Below, one piece after another: positions 37,760 through 46,258 of a stretch of DNA of 47,127 bases. The stretch is from positions 1 to 47,127 of the forward strand of contig CAXUEL010000003.1 of NCBI GenBank assembly GCA_964249915.1, given 5' to 3'. The notes below the pieces were generated by a model. That model was not told the origin of the DNA. It searched no databases and saw nothing but the letters and a program-made list of their open reading frames with translations. The first letter of the stretch is position 1, and every line of letters begins with the position of its first letter. The stretch is from Lichenicola sp964249915. GTDB taxonomy: Bacteria > Pseudomonadota > Alphaproteobacteria > Acetobacterales > Acetobacteraceae. The position numbers and the translations under genes were made by a program.

Positions 37760-39688
37760 TCACGGGTTGGTCGCGGACCCCGGCACGCCCGCCAGCGGCG
37801 CCTGCGGCAGGCCGATCATGGCCGCCACCAGCGGCGAGCCGTTACCGGTGGTGAAGGTGTAGCTGCCGCTGTTGGCGGTGACCCCGTTGAAGCCCGGGAT
37901 GGACTGGTGGAAGGCGGCGAGGCCGCCGGCAGCCTGGTTGTGCGCCAGCGTGTAGAGGTACGGGTTCAGGTTGCCCTGACGACCATGGGTCTCGACCAGC
38001 AGCGCGACCGCGCTGGCCATCTCGGGTGCCGCGGCGCTGGTGCCGATGATGCTGTCCCAGGTGTTGTTGAAGACAACGTTGACATAGGAGCGGTCGGTGT
38101 TGCCCAGGCCGTCGTTCGCAAGGTTGCCGCCGTTGCATGGCGCCATCGCGATGTCCGGGCAGCCGCCCATCTGCATGCTCACGTCCGGGACGGTCCTGAA
38201 CGAGGACGAGCCGGTGTCCACCAGGGACTGGTAGGACGGCTTGAAGTACAGGGAGGAGATCCCGCCGCCGGCACCCCAGACGCCGCCGGACACGTTGGCG
38301 CCCATGGCGAAGGGATCGAACCCGACCTCGGGGTCGGACCACGCGTTCTCCTGCTGGTAGTTCGACCCCAGGCTGGTGGGCGTCGAGGCGGTGACGAGGT
38401 TGGTGCCACCCACCGCGGTGACGTCAGGATCGGCTGCCGGCTCGGCCACCCCGGTGACGAACTGCCCGGCCTGCCCGGAGAAGTAGCCCGGCGTGATGCA
38501 GGCACGGCCGCCGGCGTCGCCCGACGCGGCGATGAAGGTGATGCCCTGCGCGTTGCCCTGCTTGAACAGCTCGGCATAGGTGTTGAGGATCGCGGTCTGG
38601 TCCATGCCGTTGTTGTAGGCGGCGGTGTAGTACTGCTCGCACTGGCCGAACGACAGCGACACCACGTCGGCGGTGTTGTCGTTGACGATGGCGGTGTAGC
38701 CCGAGATCAGCGACTGGTCGCTCAGGTCTGGCGTGTCGTACAGCACCACCTGCGAGCCCGGCGCGCCGCCCAGGACCTGCTGGACGTCCACCGTCGCCTC
38801 TTCCGAGGACGGGTTGCCGACGGAGAACGCCGCGCCGCCGTTCACCGGCCGGCGGGCATAGACATGCGGATCCGCGGCCTGTCCCGAGTTGGCGGTAAAG
38901 TTCTGGTGATCGAACAGGGTGGACACGTCGGAGTCCAGCACGTCGCTCGCCATCAGCACGGCGACGGTGACGCCGCTGCCGTCCAGACGCCGCGGCTTGC
39001 CCTCGACCGTGACCGTGGTGGCATAGGATGGATAGCCGTATGCCTGCTTGAGGTCGTTGTAGAAGTAGCCGCCGGCCGGGCCGAACAGGTTGGCGGGCAG
39101 CCCGTAGCCGGCAGCGCTCAGACGCACGTAGCCTGCGGCGCGCTGCCGCACGAGAGGCGAGGCGTCGAAGCCGCTGGCGCTGAACGCCGAGATGATCACA
39201 CCCAGCGTGGACAGGGAGGACGGCACGACCAGCGGCTTGCCGGCGACCACGCGCTGCTGCCCGGACGCGGTGGCGGCCCAGGCCAGGGTGGCGTTGAACG
39301 CCGTGTTCACCTCGGCCACCGTCGCCACCACGTGCAGGGAGCGGCTCTGCACCGTCACCTGCATGCCGAAATGGCGTATGGCTGCCGCGACGGTGTTCAT
39401 GATCGACGAGCTGGGACCGAAGCTGTTGGCGAACTGCTGCGGGGTCAGCCACTGGTGATACTGCGACGTGCCCGGGGTCTGCTGCTGGCTCAGCAGCGTG
39501 TCCAGGGCGCTGGCGTTGCGCAGCGGCAGGATGACGTCGAACTCGACCTGCTGCGACGGCTGGGCGGTTCCCAGCACCGTGAGCTTCGACTGCGGCGCAG
39601 GTGCTGCCCGCGTGGCGGCCGAACTCGTTACGAGAAGAGCTGCCGTGGCGAGCAGCGCGGATCTGATGGAACGCACGGTTAACCTCAT
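37760..39688 (-). CDS. Secreted S53 (sedolisin/kumamolisin-type) serine-carboxyl peptidase
   Basis: A 642-residue pro-enzyme. The signal peptide is MRLTVRSIRSALLATAALLV, ending near TRAA. A prosegment of about 150-170 residues contains QYHQWLTPQQFANSFGPSSS. In the catalytic domain E297 and D301 lie in SSEEATVDVQQ, the oxyanion Asp D391 in ASGDAGG, and the nucleophile S551 in IGTSAAAPE. Such enzymes digest protein at low pH. The C-terminal calcium-site motifs look altered (FHQSIPGFNG and TFTTGNGSP lack the usual aspartates). ATG 39733 is an in-frame alternative, but a CtrA-type box lies only 20 bases before it, favouring 39688. It could be periplasmic or fully exported. Confidence 0.88.
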   Translation of the reverse strand: MRLTVRSIRSALLATAALLVTSSAATRAAPAPQSKLTVLGTAQPSQQVEFDVILPLRNASALDTLLSQQQTPGTSQYHQWLTPQQFANSFGPSSSIMNTVAAAIRHFGMQVTVQSRSLHVVATVAEVNTAFNATLAWAATASGQQRVVAGKPLVVPSSLSTLGVIISAFSASGFDASPLVRQRAAGYVRLSAAGYGLPANLFGPAGGYFYNDLKQAYGYPSYATTVTVEGKPRRLDGSGVTVAVLMASDVLDSDVSTLFDHQNFTANSGQAADPHVYARRPVNGGAAFSVGNPSSEEATVDVQQVLGGAPGSQVVLYDTPDLSDQSLISGYTAIVNDNTADVVSLSFGQCEQYYTAAYNNGMDQTAILNTYAELFKQGNAQGITFIAASGDAGGRACITPGYFSGQAGQFVTGVAEPAADPDVTAVGGTNLVTASTPTSLGSNYQQENAWSDPEVGFDPFAMGANVSGGVWGAGGGISSLYFKPSYQSLVDTGSSSFRTVPDVSMQMGGCPDIAMAPCNGGNLANDGLGNTDRSYVNVVFNNTWDSIIGTSAAAPEMASAVALLVETHGRQGNLNPYLYTLAHNQAAGGLAAFHQSIPGFNGVTANSGSYTFTTGNGSPLVAAMIGLPQAPLAGVPGSATNP

Positions 39689-39752
39689 CGCGATGATGGC
39701 GGTCCGCAGGTCGTTGCGGTTTGGCCGGGGCATCCCGACTAGCCCAAACCTC

Positions 39753-39767
39753 TTAACGAGCGTTTAA
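39753..39767. promoter_or_regulatory. CtrA-type box, TTAA-N7-TTAA
   Basis: TTAA-CGAGCGT-TTAA matches the alphaproteobacterial CtrA consensus of two TTAA half-sites seven bases apart. TTAA is rare in this GC-rich DNA. The site lies upstream of the S53 peptidase gene on the minus strand, at a distance suitable for a -35 position if translation starts at 39688. Binding is inferred. Confidence 0.5.
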
Positions 39768-40049
39768 TGATGGTTTAGGCCGCATGAAGGCGGCAGGACG
39801 GTCCGGGATCGCGTGTACGTGCCCCGCTCCGTCGCCTCGGCGGGGCCGTCGCAGCGTTCCGACGCATCCGCGGACCCGGCAGACCGCCCTGATCGTCACG
39901 CCAGGGTGTGAGGACGCGAGCTCGCCCGGACCTTGGCCGTCCCCGCCGCACGCCGGTCCGGGAGCGGGCGGGTCGCGGGGTTGCCGCATCGCTTGAGAAC
40001 GCCTCCCCTCCACCCCATCTCCTGCCCTCGATCCCGAACCGGAATACGC
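39768..40049. other. Intergenic region before the desaturase gene
   Basis: About 280 bases between the peptidase promoter region and the desaturase. Short open frames cross it, but none looks like a protein family. A GGAA sits 6 bases before the desaturase ATG. Nothing else is recognised. Confidence 0.35.
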
Positions 40050-41084
40050 ATGCCCGATCGCGCCATCTCGCCCAGCCCTTCCAGCGCGACCTCCGGTACT
40101 TGGCGGACGATGGTGGCGCCCTACCTGAAGCCTGACGGCCGGCGGGCGTCGATCCAGCTCCTGAACACCGGGCTGCCGTTCCTCGCCGCGATGGCGGCCA
40201 TCCTGTTCGGCATCGACCGCGGCGTCTGGTGGGTCCTGCTGCTGGTGCCGGCGGCCGCCTTCCTGGTGGTGCGGCTGTTCATGTTCCAGCACGACTGCGG
40301 CCACGGCTCCTTCTTCCCGTCGCGCTGGATGAACAACCTGCTCGGCGGCGTGCTGGGCGTGTTCACCCTGACCCCCTACGCTTCCTGGCGCGGCGACCAC
40401 GCGATCCACCACGCCAGCGCCGGCAACCTCGACCGGCGCGGCGTCGGCGACGTGACGACGCTGACCCTGGACGAGTACCTGGCGCTGACGCCGTGGCGCC
40501 GGCTCGGCTACCGCCTCTACCGGCATCCGCTGGTGATGTTCGGCATCGGCCCGACCTGGCTGTTCCTGATCAGCCAGCGCATCCCGGTCGGCAACCCGCG
40601 CCGGCGCTGGCGCGACTGGCTCAGCGTGCTCGGCACCGACGTGGCGCTGCTGGGCGGTGCCACCCTGCTGGTGGTGCTGCTCGGCCCGCTGCCGCTGCTG
40701 CTCGGCTGGCTGCCGGTGGTGCTGATGGCGGCGACCATCGGCATCTGGCTGTTCTACGTGCAGCACCAGTTCGAGGACGCCTATTGGCAGCCGAAGCCGT
40801 CCTGGGACTTCGCCGCCGCCGCGGTGCAGGGCTCGTCCTTCTACGACCTGCCGCGGCCGCTGCACTGGCTGACCGGCAACATCGGCTTCCACCACATCCA
40901 CCACCTGTCCAGCCGGATCCCGAACTACCGGCTGCGCGCCTGCCACGAGGCAAACCCGGAGCTGCAGACCGCGCCGCGCCTGTCGCTGCGCCAGAGCATC
41001 CGCTGCACCCGGCTGGCGCTGTGGGACACGCAGCGTCGCAAGCTGGTCTCGTTCCGCAGCGCCCACGCGCGGATCGGCACGTAA
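40050..41084 (+). CDS. Membrane fatty acid desaturase (omega-6/delta-12 type)
   Basis: A 344-residue integral-membrane di-iron desaturase with the three histidine boxes: HDCGHGS (box 1), HAIHHA (box 2) and HHIHH (box 3, in GFHHIHHLSSRIPNYRL). Four or more hydrophobic helices separate them. The layout, including FYVQHQFEDAYW before box 3, matches the delta-12/omega-6 acyl-lipid desaturases that insert a second double bond into membrane lipids. It would adjust membrane fluidity. It stands alone on the plus strand, followed by a terminator-like hairpin. Confidence 0.9.
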   Translation: MPDRAISPSPSSATSGTWRTMVAPYLKPDGRRASIQLLNTGLPFLAAMAAILFGIDRGVWWVLLLVPAAAFLVVRLFMFQHDCGHGSFFPSRWMNNLLGGVLGVFTLTPYASWRGDHAIHHASAGNLDRRGVGDVTTLTLDEYLALTPWRRLGYRLYRHPLVMFGIGPTWLFLISQRIPVGNPRRRWRDWLSVLGTDVALLGGATLLVVLLGPLPLLLGWLPVVLMAATIGIWLFYVQHQFEDAYWQPKPSWDFAAAAVQGSSFYDLPRPLHWLTGNIGFHHIHHLSSRIPNYRLRACHEANPELQTAPRLSLRQSIRCTRLALWDTQRRKLVSFRSAHARIGT

Positions 41085-41104
41085 CACTCGTCCGGGTGAC
41101 GGCT

Positions 41105-41127
41105 GGGTCGGGGGCTTTTCCCGGCCC
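41105..41127 (+). terminator. Terminator-like hairpin after the desaturase
   Basis: GGGTCGGG (41105-41112) pairs with CCCGGCCC (41120-41127), with one G-T wobble, around a 7-base loop containing TTTT. It lies 20 bases after the desaturase stop. Confidence 0.45.
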
Positions 41128-41386
41128 TGCGCTTCGGTCGGAGTCGCCGTGCCCGATGGCACGACAGGATGGTGCCGGCGCCGCTGAAGGGCTGCCCGTC
41201 CGACGCTACGGCCGGATGCGGAACCGGACGGGGCACCGGGGCCACCGCTGCGTCCTCGAGCCCGTCCGCCCTGCCTGGCCCATCCGGGATGACCACGCGC
41301 CGCCTGCCGCTGCCGTCCCGCGCCCGCTTCTGCCGACGCCGTCGCGCTGCTAGAAGGACGGGCTCGACTGCCGGAGGCCTCCTGCG
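41128..41386. other. Intergenic region before the FAH-family gene
   Basis: About 260 bases with no recognisable gene. GGAGGCCTCC at 41374-41383 is a perfect palindrome that includes the ribosome binding site of the following gene, so the site could be partly hidden in a small hairpin. Confidence 0.35.
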
Positions 41387-42541
41387 ATGACCCTGCTTCC
41401 CGACGATGCCGGTTCCGCCGCCCTGATCGGCCGGATCCAGGATCCGGAGGTCGGCGGCCCCTGCCTGGTGCAGCTGCGCGGCAGCCGCCTGGTGGACGTG
41501 ACCGCGTCAGGCCCGACCCTGTCGGCGCTGCTGGAGCGCGACGATCCGGCCGGCGCCGCTTCCGCCGTGCCCGACACCCGCTCCTGGGACGCCGACGAGG
41601 TGATCGCCCGCAGCCTCGGCACGGGGGCCGGCAGCGGCCCGCACCTGCTGGCGCCCTGCGACCTGCAGGCGATCAAGGCCTGCGGCGTGACCTTCGCCGG
41701 TAGCATGGTCGAGCGGGTGATCGAGGAGCGTGCCAAGGGCGACCCGGCGGAGGCGGCGCTGCTGCGCACCCAGCTCGCAGAAGCCATCGGCAGCCGGCTC
41801 GACGCGCTCCGCCCCGGCTCGCCGGAAGCGATGCAGGCGAAGCGGGTGCTGATCCGGGAAGGTATCTGGTCGCAGTACCTGGAGGTCGGCATCGGCCCCG
41901 ACGCGGAAGTGTTCACGAAAGCCCCGGTGCTGTCGGCGGTGGGTGCCGGCGCCGCCATCGGCATTCTGGCCTCGTCGTCCTGGAACAACCCGGAGCCGGA
42001 GGTGGTGCTGGCGGTGGACAGCCAGGGGCGGATCCGCGGCGCCACGCTGGGCAACGACGTCAACCTGCGCGACATCGAGGGCCGCAGCGCGCTGCTGCTC
42101 GGCAAGGCCAAGGACAACAACGCGTCCTGCGCGATCGGGCCGTTCCTGCGCCTGTTCGACGCCGGCTTCGGGCTCGACCAGGTGCGCAACCTGGCGCTGG
42201 ACCTGACCGTGACCGGCGCCGAGGACGGCTTCGTGCTGCACGGCCATAGCTCGATGCGCGAGATCAGCCGCGATCCGGAGGACCTGGTGGCGCAGACGAT
42301 CGGCGCGCATCACCAGTATCCCGACGGGTTCATGCTGTTCCTCGGCACCTTGTTCGCGCCGGTGCAGGACCGCGACACCCCGGGCGGCGGTTTCACCCAC
42401 AAGCTCGGCGACCAGGTGGAGATCGCGGCACCCGGGCTCGGCCGCCTGGTCAACCGGGTGACGCACTCCCAGGATGCCCCGCCCTGGCGCTTCGGCATCG
42501 GCGCGCTGATGCGCAACCTGGCCGGGCGCGGCCTGCTGTAG
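41387..42541 (+). CDS. Fumarylacetoacetate hydrolase (FAH)-family protein
   Basis: A 384-residue cytoplasmic protein of the FAH fold. Metal-site and active-site segments visible are WNNPEPEVVLAVDSQGRIRG (the E-x-E metal ligands) and GNDVNLRDIEGRSALLLGKA (Asp ligand plus the conserved loop). Family members of this length with this N-terminus often act on 2-keto-3-deoxy sugar acids or related diketo acids. That role fits the adjacent convergent organic-anion transporter, but the reaction is inference. GGAGG precedes the ATG by about 8 bases. Its stop is only 3 bases from the stop of the convergent transporter gene, leaving no room for a separate terminator. Confidence 0.85.
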   Translation: MTLLPDDAGSAALIGRIQDPEVGGPCLVQLRGSRLVDVTASGPTLSALLERDDPAGAASAVPDTRSWDADEVIARSLGTGAGSGPHLLAPCDLQAIKACGVTFAGSMVERVIEERAKGDPAEAALLRTQLAEAIGSRLDALRPGSPEAMQAKRVLIREGIWSQYLEVGIGPDAEVFTKAPVLSAVGAGAAIGILASSSWNNPEPEVVLAVDSQGRIRGATLGNDVNLRDIEGRSALLLGKAKDNNASCAIGPFLRLFDAGFGLDQVRNLALDLTVTGAEDGFVLHGHSSMREISRDPEDLVAQTIGAHHQYPDGFMLFLGTLFAPVQDRDTPGGGFTHKLGDQVEIAAPGLGRLVNRVTHSQDAPPWRFGIGALMRNLAGRGLL

Positions 42542-42544
42542 CCG

Positions 42545-43828
42545 TCAGCGCTGCGCCAGCACGATCGGCTCGAGCCGGCCCAGCACGAACACGTAGGACA
42601 CGATCCCCACCAGCAGCACGATCCCGGCGATCCCGAAGCTCAGCGCGTACGAGCCGGACAGCGAGATCGCGTAGCCGGTCGCCACCGGTGCCGCCACGCC
42701 CATCATGTTGTTGCCGAAGTTCATGATGCTGCCGATGGTGGCGGTGCCGCCCTGCGGCGCGATCAGCGACGGGATCGACCAGCCTACCGGCGCCGCGGCC
42801 GCGAGCCCGGACAGCGCGACCGAGATCCACGCGATCGCCCAGCCGGGATCGCGGGTCAGCGTCGCGCCGAACACCGCCAGGCCGAACAGCATGCCGACCA
42901 CCAGCACCGTCTTGCGCACGACCGTCTCGTCGCCGCCGCGCCCGATCAGGTGGTCGATCAGCCAGCCGCCCACCACGAGGTCGGACACGGTGGCGCAGGC
43001 CCACGGGATCGCGGCGAAGCCGGCCGAGTGGAGGATGCTCATGTGCATGCTCTGCACCAGGTAGTTCGGCAGCCAGGTCAGGAACAGGTAGAACGAGTAG
43101 CCGTAGGCGGCGAAGCCGACCGACAGTCCCCACACCTTGCGCTGGCGCAGCAGTTGGCCGAGCAGCCTGGGCCCGCCGCCGGGCGCCGGGCCTTCCGGGG
43201 TGGCGCCGCCGGCGACGATGTACTCGTGCTCCGCCCGGCTCAGCCGCCGGTCCTGGCTCGGGTCGCGGTAGATCAGCACGAAGGCCGCGAAGTAGAGCAG
43301 GCTGAGCAGGCCGGTGATGCCGAAGCCCCAGCGCCAGCCGAGCCGGACCACCGCCAGCCCGACCAGCGGCACGCCGATCACGTTGGAGAACTTCGCCGCC
43401 GCGTCGAACAGCGCCGTCGCCAGCGCCCGCTCCTGTCGCGGGAACCAGGTGCCGGTCGCCTTGGCGCTGGCTGGGAAGCCCGGCGCCTCGGCGATGCCGA
43501 GCACGACCCGCGCGATCATGATCCCCGCGAAGCCGCTGACGAAGGCGGTGCCGACCGAGGCGATGCCCCAGAGCAGGGTGCTGATCCGGTTCACCCGCGT
43601 CACCCCGAACCGGTCGAGCACCAGCCCGGTCGGGATCTGCAGCAGCGCGTACGACCAGAAGAACCCGCTCAGCAGCCAGCCCTGCTGGATCGGCGTCAGG
43701 CCGAAGCTGTCATGCAGCTGCGGGGCTGCGACCGACAGGCTGATCCGGTCGAGATAGTTGATCAGCACGCCCGAGCCGAGCAGCAGGCCGATGCTCCAGC
43801 GCCGGCGGGGAACGGGCAAGGTCGACAT
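42545..43828 (-). CDS. MFS transporter, anion:cation symporter (hexuronate/glucarate) type
   Basis: A 427-residue protein with about twelve hydrophobic helices. The opening RWSIGLLLGSGVLINYLDRI, the segment GWLLSGFFWSYALLQIPTGL, VLDRFGVTR (motif A) and GIAEAPGFPASAKATGTWFP identify the ACS family, which imports sugar acids and aromatic or dicarboxylic acids. The frame is open far upstream to 44050, but ATG 43828 is chosen because GGAGGTG stands 5 bases before it and the protein begins correctly before helix 1; ATG 43840 is a weaker alternative. With the convergent FAH-family gene it may form a sugar-acid uptake and breakdown pair. Confidence 0.9.
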   Translation of the reverse strand: MSTLPVPRRRWSIGLLLGSGVLINYLDRISLSVAAPQLHDSFGLTPIQQGWLLSGFFWSYALLQIPTGLVLDRFGVTRVNRISTLLWGIASVGTAFVSGFAGIMIARVVLGIAEAPGFPASAKATGTWFPRQERALATALFDAAAKFSNVIGVPLVGLAVVRLGWRWGFGITGLLSLLYFAAFVLIYRDPSQDRRLSRAEHEYIVAGGATPEGPAPGGGPRLLGQLLRQRKVWGLSVGFAAYGYSFYLFLTWLPNYLVQSMHMSILHSAGFAAIPWACATVSDLVVGGWLIDHLIGRGGDETVVRKTVLVVGMLFGLAVFGATLTRDPGWAIAWISVALSGLAAAAPVGWSIPSLIAPQGGTATIGSIMNFGNNMMGVAAPVATGYAISLSGSYALSFGIAGIVLLVGIVSYVFVLGRLEPIVLAQR

Positions 43829-43977
43829 GGACACCTCCATCCGGCGGCCGCCGCCGGGGAACCGCCGGGTTAAGGGACAACCCGCCGGCTGGCCAGCACG
43901 GCCGACAGGATCCCCGGCGGAGACGAATGCAGCAATTGAGATGCGGCACGGGGTGTGGTCGTGTCGATAGCGCATCG

Positions 43978-43995
43978 GACTACATTTTGTTAGTC
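43978..43995. promoter_or_regulatory. Inverted repeat upstream of the CHASE4 GGDEF-EAL gene
   Basis: GACTA-CATTTTGT-TAGTC is a perfect 5-base inverted repeat with an AT-rich 8-base centre, 21 bases before the start at 44017. Its low GC contrasts with its surroundings. It could be an operator or part of the promoter. Confidence 0.3.
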
Positions 43996-44016
43996 GTGCG
44001 GAGGCCGGAACGGGAT

Positions 44017-46251
44017 ATGGTCGCCCCGATGTCCGAGCCAGCCGTGCCACCCTCCGACGTCCGGGCCCGCTTCGTCCGCCACGTCGTGGCGCCGACGCTG
44101 ATCGTCATCCTGTTCGTTCTGGTCGCAGGCGGCTTCGGGCTCTACTGGACCGCGCACCAGGCGAACCAGGTGTCGGCCGAGCGGCAGACGCGCATCGCCC
44201 GCAGCTCGATCGCCGACACCCTCGAGGACCTCGCCCTGCAGCAGCGCAGCGTCGCCGCCTGGCCCGCCTTCGCCGAGGAGCTGGCCCGGCCGGTGCACGA
44301 TCCCGGCTGGCTCGACCGCTTCACCGGCGTCTGGCTCTACATGATGTTCGACCACCAGATGGTCTTCGTGCTCGGCAGCACCGACCGGCCGGTCTATGCC
44401 AGCGTGTCGGGGCGGCGCGCCGGCAGCGACGCCTTCGCCGCGGTCGCGACCGACGTGCTGCCGCTGGTCCGGCTGCTCAGGCGCGAGGCCGGGGCGGAGC
44501 CGGGGCCGTACCGGGCCGCCGACATGCCCCATCTCGGCGGGATCATGCTCGTCCGGGGCCAGCCGATGGCGGTCAGCGCCGTGGTCGTCCGCGTGCCGCG
44601 GCCGGGCGGCGCGTCCGACGACGTGCTGGTCGACACCAAGCGGTTCGACGGCGCCTGCCTAGCCGGCATCTTCCACCGCTACGCGCTCGACGGGGTGCGC
44701 TTCTCCGGCATGGGCGCGCTGCGTCCGAAGGAGCACGCCCTGGCGCTGCACGACCCGCTGGGCCGCCCGGTCGGCTGGGTCATGTGGCGGCCCGAGCTGC
44801 CGGGACGCCGGATCCTGGCGCTGCTGGTGCCGATGGCGCTGCTCCTCACCGTCGTCCTGTTCGCGGCCGTAAGCCTGCTGCTGCGCTCGTTCTGGCGGAT
44901 CAGCCTGGCGCAGGAGCGTTCGGTGCGCGAGCTGCTGGAGAACGAGGCCAACGTCCGGCACCTGGCCGAGCACGACTCGCTGACCGGCCTGCCCAACCGC
45001 GTGCTGTTCGACCGCCGGCTGCGCGAATGCGTGTCGCCGGAGGTCGGCACCGGGCATGCCGGGCTGTTCATGATCGACCTGGACCGGTTCAAGCAGGTCA
45101 ACGACATGCTGGGCCACCACGCCGGCGACGCCCTGCTGCGCGCCTTCGGGCAGCGGCTGCGCGAGGTGTTCCGGCCGATGGACATGGTGGCACATCTCGG
45201 CGGCGACGAGTTCGCGGTGCTGGTCGACGTGCTGGACGGCCCGGAACAGGTCGAGCGCATCTGCGACCGGCTGTTCGAGGTGATGGCGGTGCCGTTCCGC
45301 GTCGGCGGCAGCGAGACCCATGTCGGCATCAGCATCGGCGTCGCCCTGGAAGCCGGGCTGGACGGCTCGGCGGTGCAGGACCTGCACCGCCGCGCCGACA
45401 TCGCGCTCTACCAGGCCAAGGCGGACGGGCGGAACTGCCGGTGCTGCTTCTCGGTCGACCTGGACCGCAAGCTGCGGCGGCGCACGATGCTGGAGGACGA
45501 GCTGCGCCAGGCGCTGCTGACGCGCGACGGCCTGTTCGTCTGCTACCAGCCCCAGGTCAGCGTCGGCAGCGGCCGGATCGTCGGCTTCGAGGCCCTGGCG
45601 CGCTGGCGCCGCCACGACGGCGAGCTGGTTCCGGCGCAGGAGTTCGTCGCCATCGCCGAGGAGACCGGGCTGATCCGCCAGCTGGGCGCGTTCGTGCTGT
45701 CCGACGCGGTGGCGGTGGCGCGGCGCCGTTCCGACCTGTTCCTGTCGGTCAACCTGTCGCCGGTGCAGCTCCAGACCCCGGGCTTCGCGCAGGCGGTGAC
45801 GCGGACGGTGCTGGCGGCGGGCGTGACGCCGCAGCAGATCGAGCTGGAGATCACCGAGGGCGTGCTGCTGGGCAACGACGAGGTCACGCAGGGCACGCTG
45901 GACCAGTTGCGCCAGTCCGGCTTCCGGATCGCGCTCGACGATTTCGGCGTCGGCTATTCCAGCCTGAGCTACCTGCGCCGGCTGCACGTCGACAAGATCA
46001 AGATCGACCGCTCGTTCATCGAGAACATCGCGTCCGACCCTGAGGCGCTGGCGCTGGCCGCCTGCATCGTGATCCTGGGCCAGGCGCTCGGGGTGACGGT
46101 GACGGCCGAGGGCATCGAGACGCCCGAGCAGATGCGGCTGATGTCGACCGCCGGCTGCAGCGGCCTGCAGGGCTACCTGTTCTCCAGGCCGGTCTGCGGC
46201 CACGAGCTCGACGCGCTGCTGTCCGAGCCAGCCGCCGAAGCGGCGATATAG
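44017..46251 (+). CDS. CHASE4-GGDEF-EAL c-di-GMP turnover protein
   Basis: A 744-residue inner-membrane sensor. TM1 spans about 24-44. The periplasmic CHASE4 domain (about 50-255) is recognisable by RSSIADTLEDLALQQRSVAA and LYMMFDHQMVFVLGSTDRPV. TM2 spans about 264-290. The GGDEF domain (about 318-475) has HDSLTGLPNRVLFDRRL and an intact GGDEF at 395-399. The EAL domain (about 490-735) has GFEALARW, ITEGVLLGNDE and DDFGVGYSSLSYL. Both catalytic centres look intact, so net synthesis or breakdown cannot be told. ATG 44017 follows GGAGG by 12 bases; ATG 44029 is possible. It is the second such hybrid in the window but has a different sensor. Confidence 0.93.
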   Translation: MVAPMSEPAVPPSDVRARFVRHVVAPTLIVILFVLVAGGFGLYWTAHQANQVSAERQTRIARSSIADTLEDLALQQRSVAAWPAFAEELARPVHDPGWLDRFTGVWLYMMFDHQMVFVLGSTDRPVYASVSGRRAGSDAFAAVATDVLPLVRLLRREAGAEPGPYRAADMPHLGGIMLVRGQPMAVSAVVVRVPRPGGASDDVLVDTKRFDGACLAGIFHRYALDGVRFSGMGALRPKEHALALHDPLGRPVGWVMWRPELPGRRILALLVPMALLLTVVLFAAVSLLLRSFWRISLAQERSVRELLENEANVRHLAEHDSLTGLPNRVLFDRRLRECVSPEVGTGHAGLFMIDLDRFKQVNDMLGHHAGDALLRAFGQRLREVFRPMDMVAHLGGDEFAVLVDVLDGPEQVERICDRLFEVMAVPFRVGGSETHVGISIGVALEAGLDGSAVQDLHRRADIALYQAKADGRNCRCCFSVDLDRKLRRRTMLEDELRQALLTRDGLFVCYQPQVSVGSGRIVGFEALARWRRHDGELVPAQEFVAIAEETGLIRQLGAFVLSDAVAVARRRSDLFLSVNLSPVQLQTPGFAQAVTRTVLAAGVTPQQIELEITEGVLLGNDEVTQGTLDQLRQSGFRIALDDFGVGYSSLSYLRRLHVDKIKIDRSFIENIASDPEALALAACIVILGQALGVTVTAEGIETPEQMRLMSTAGCSGLQGYLFSRPVCGHELDALLSEPAAEAAI

Positions 46252-46258
46252 GGCATCG

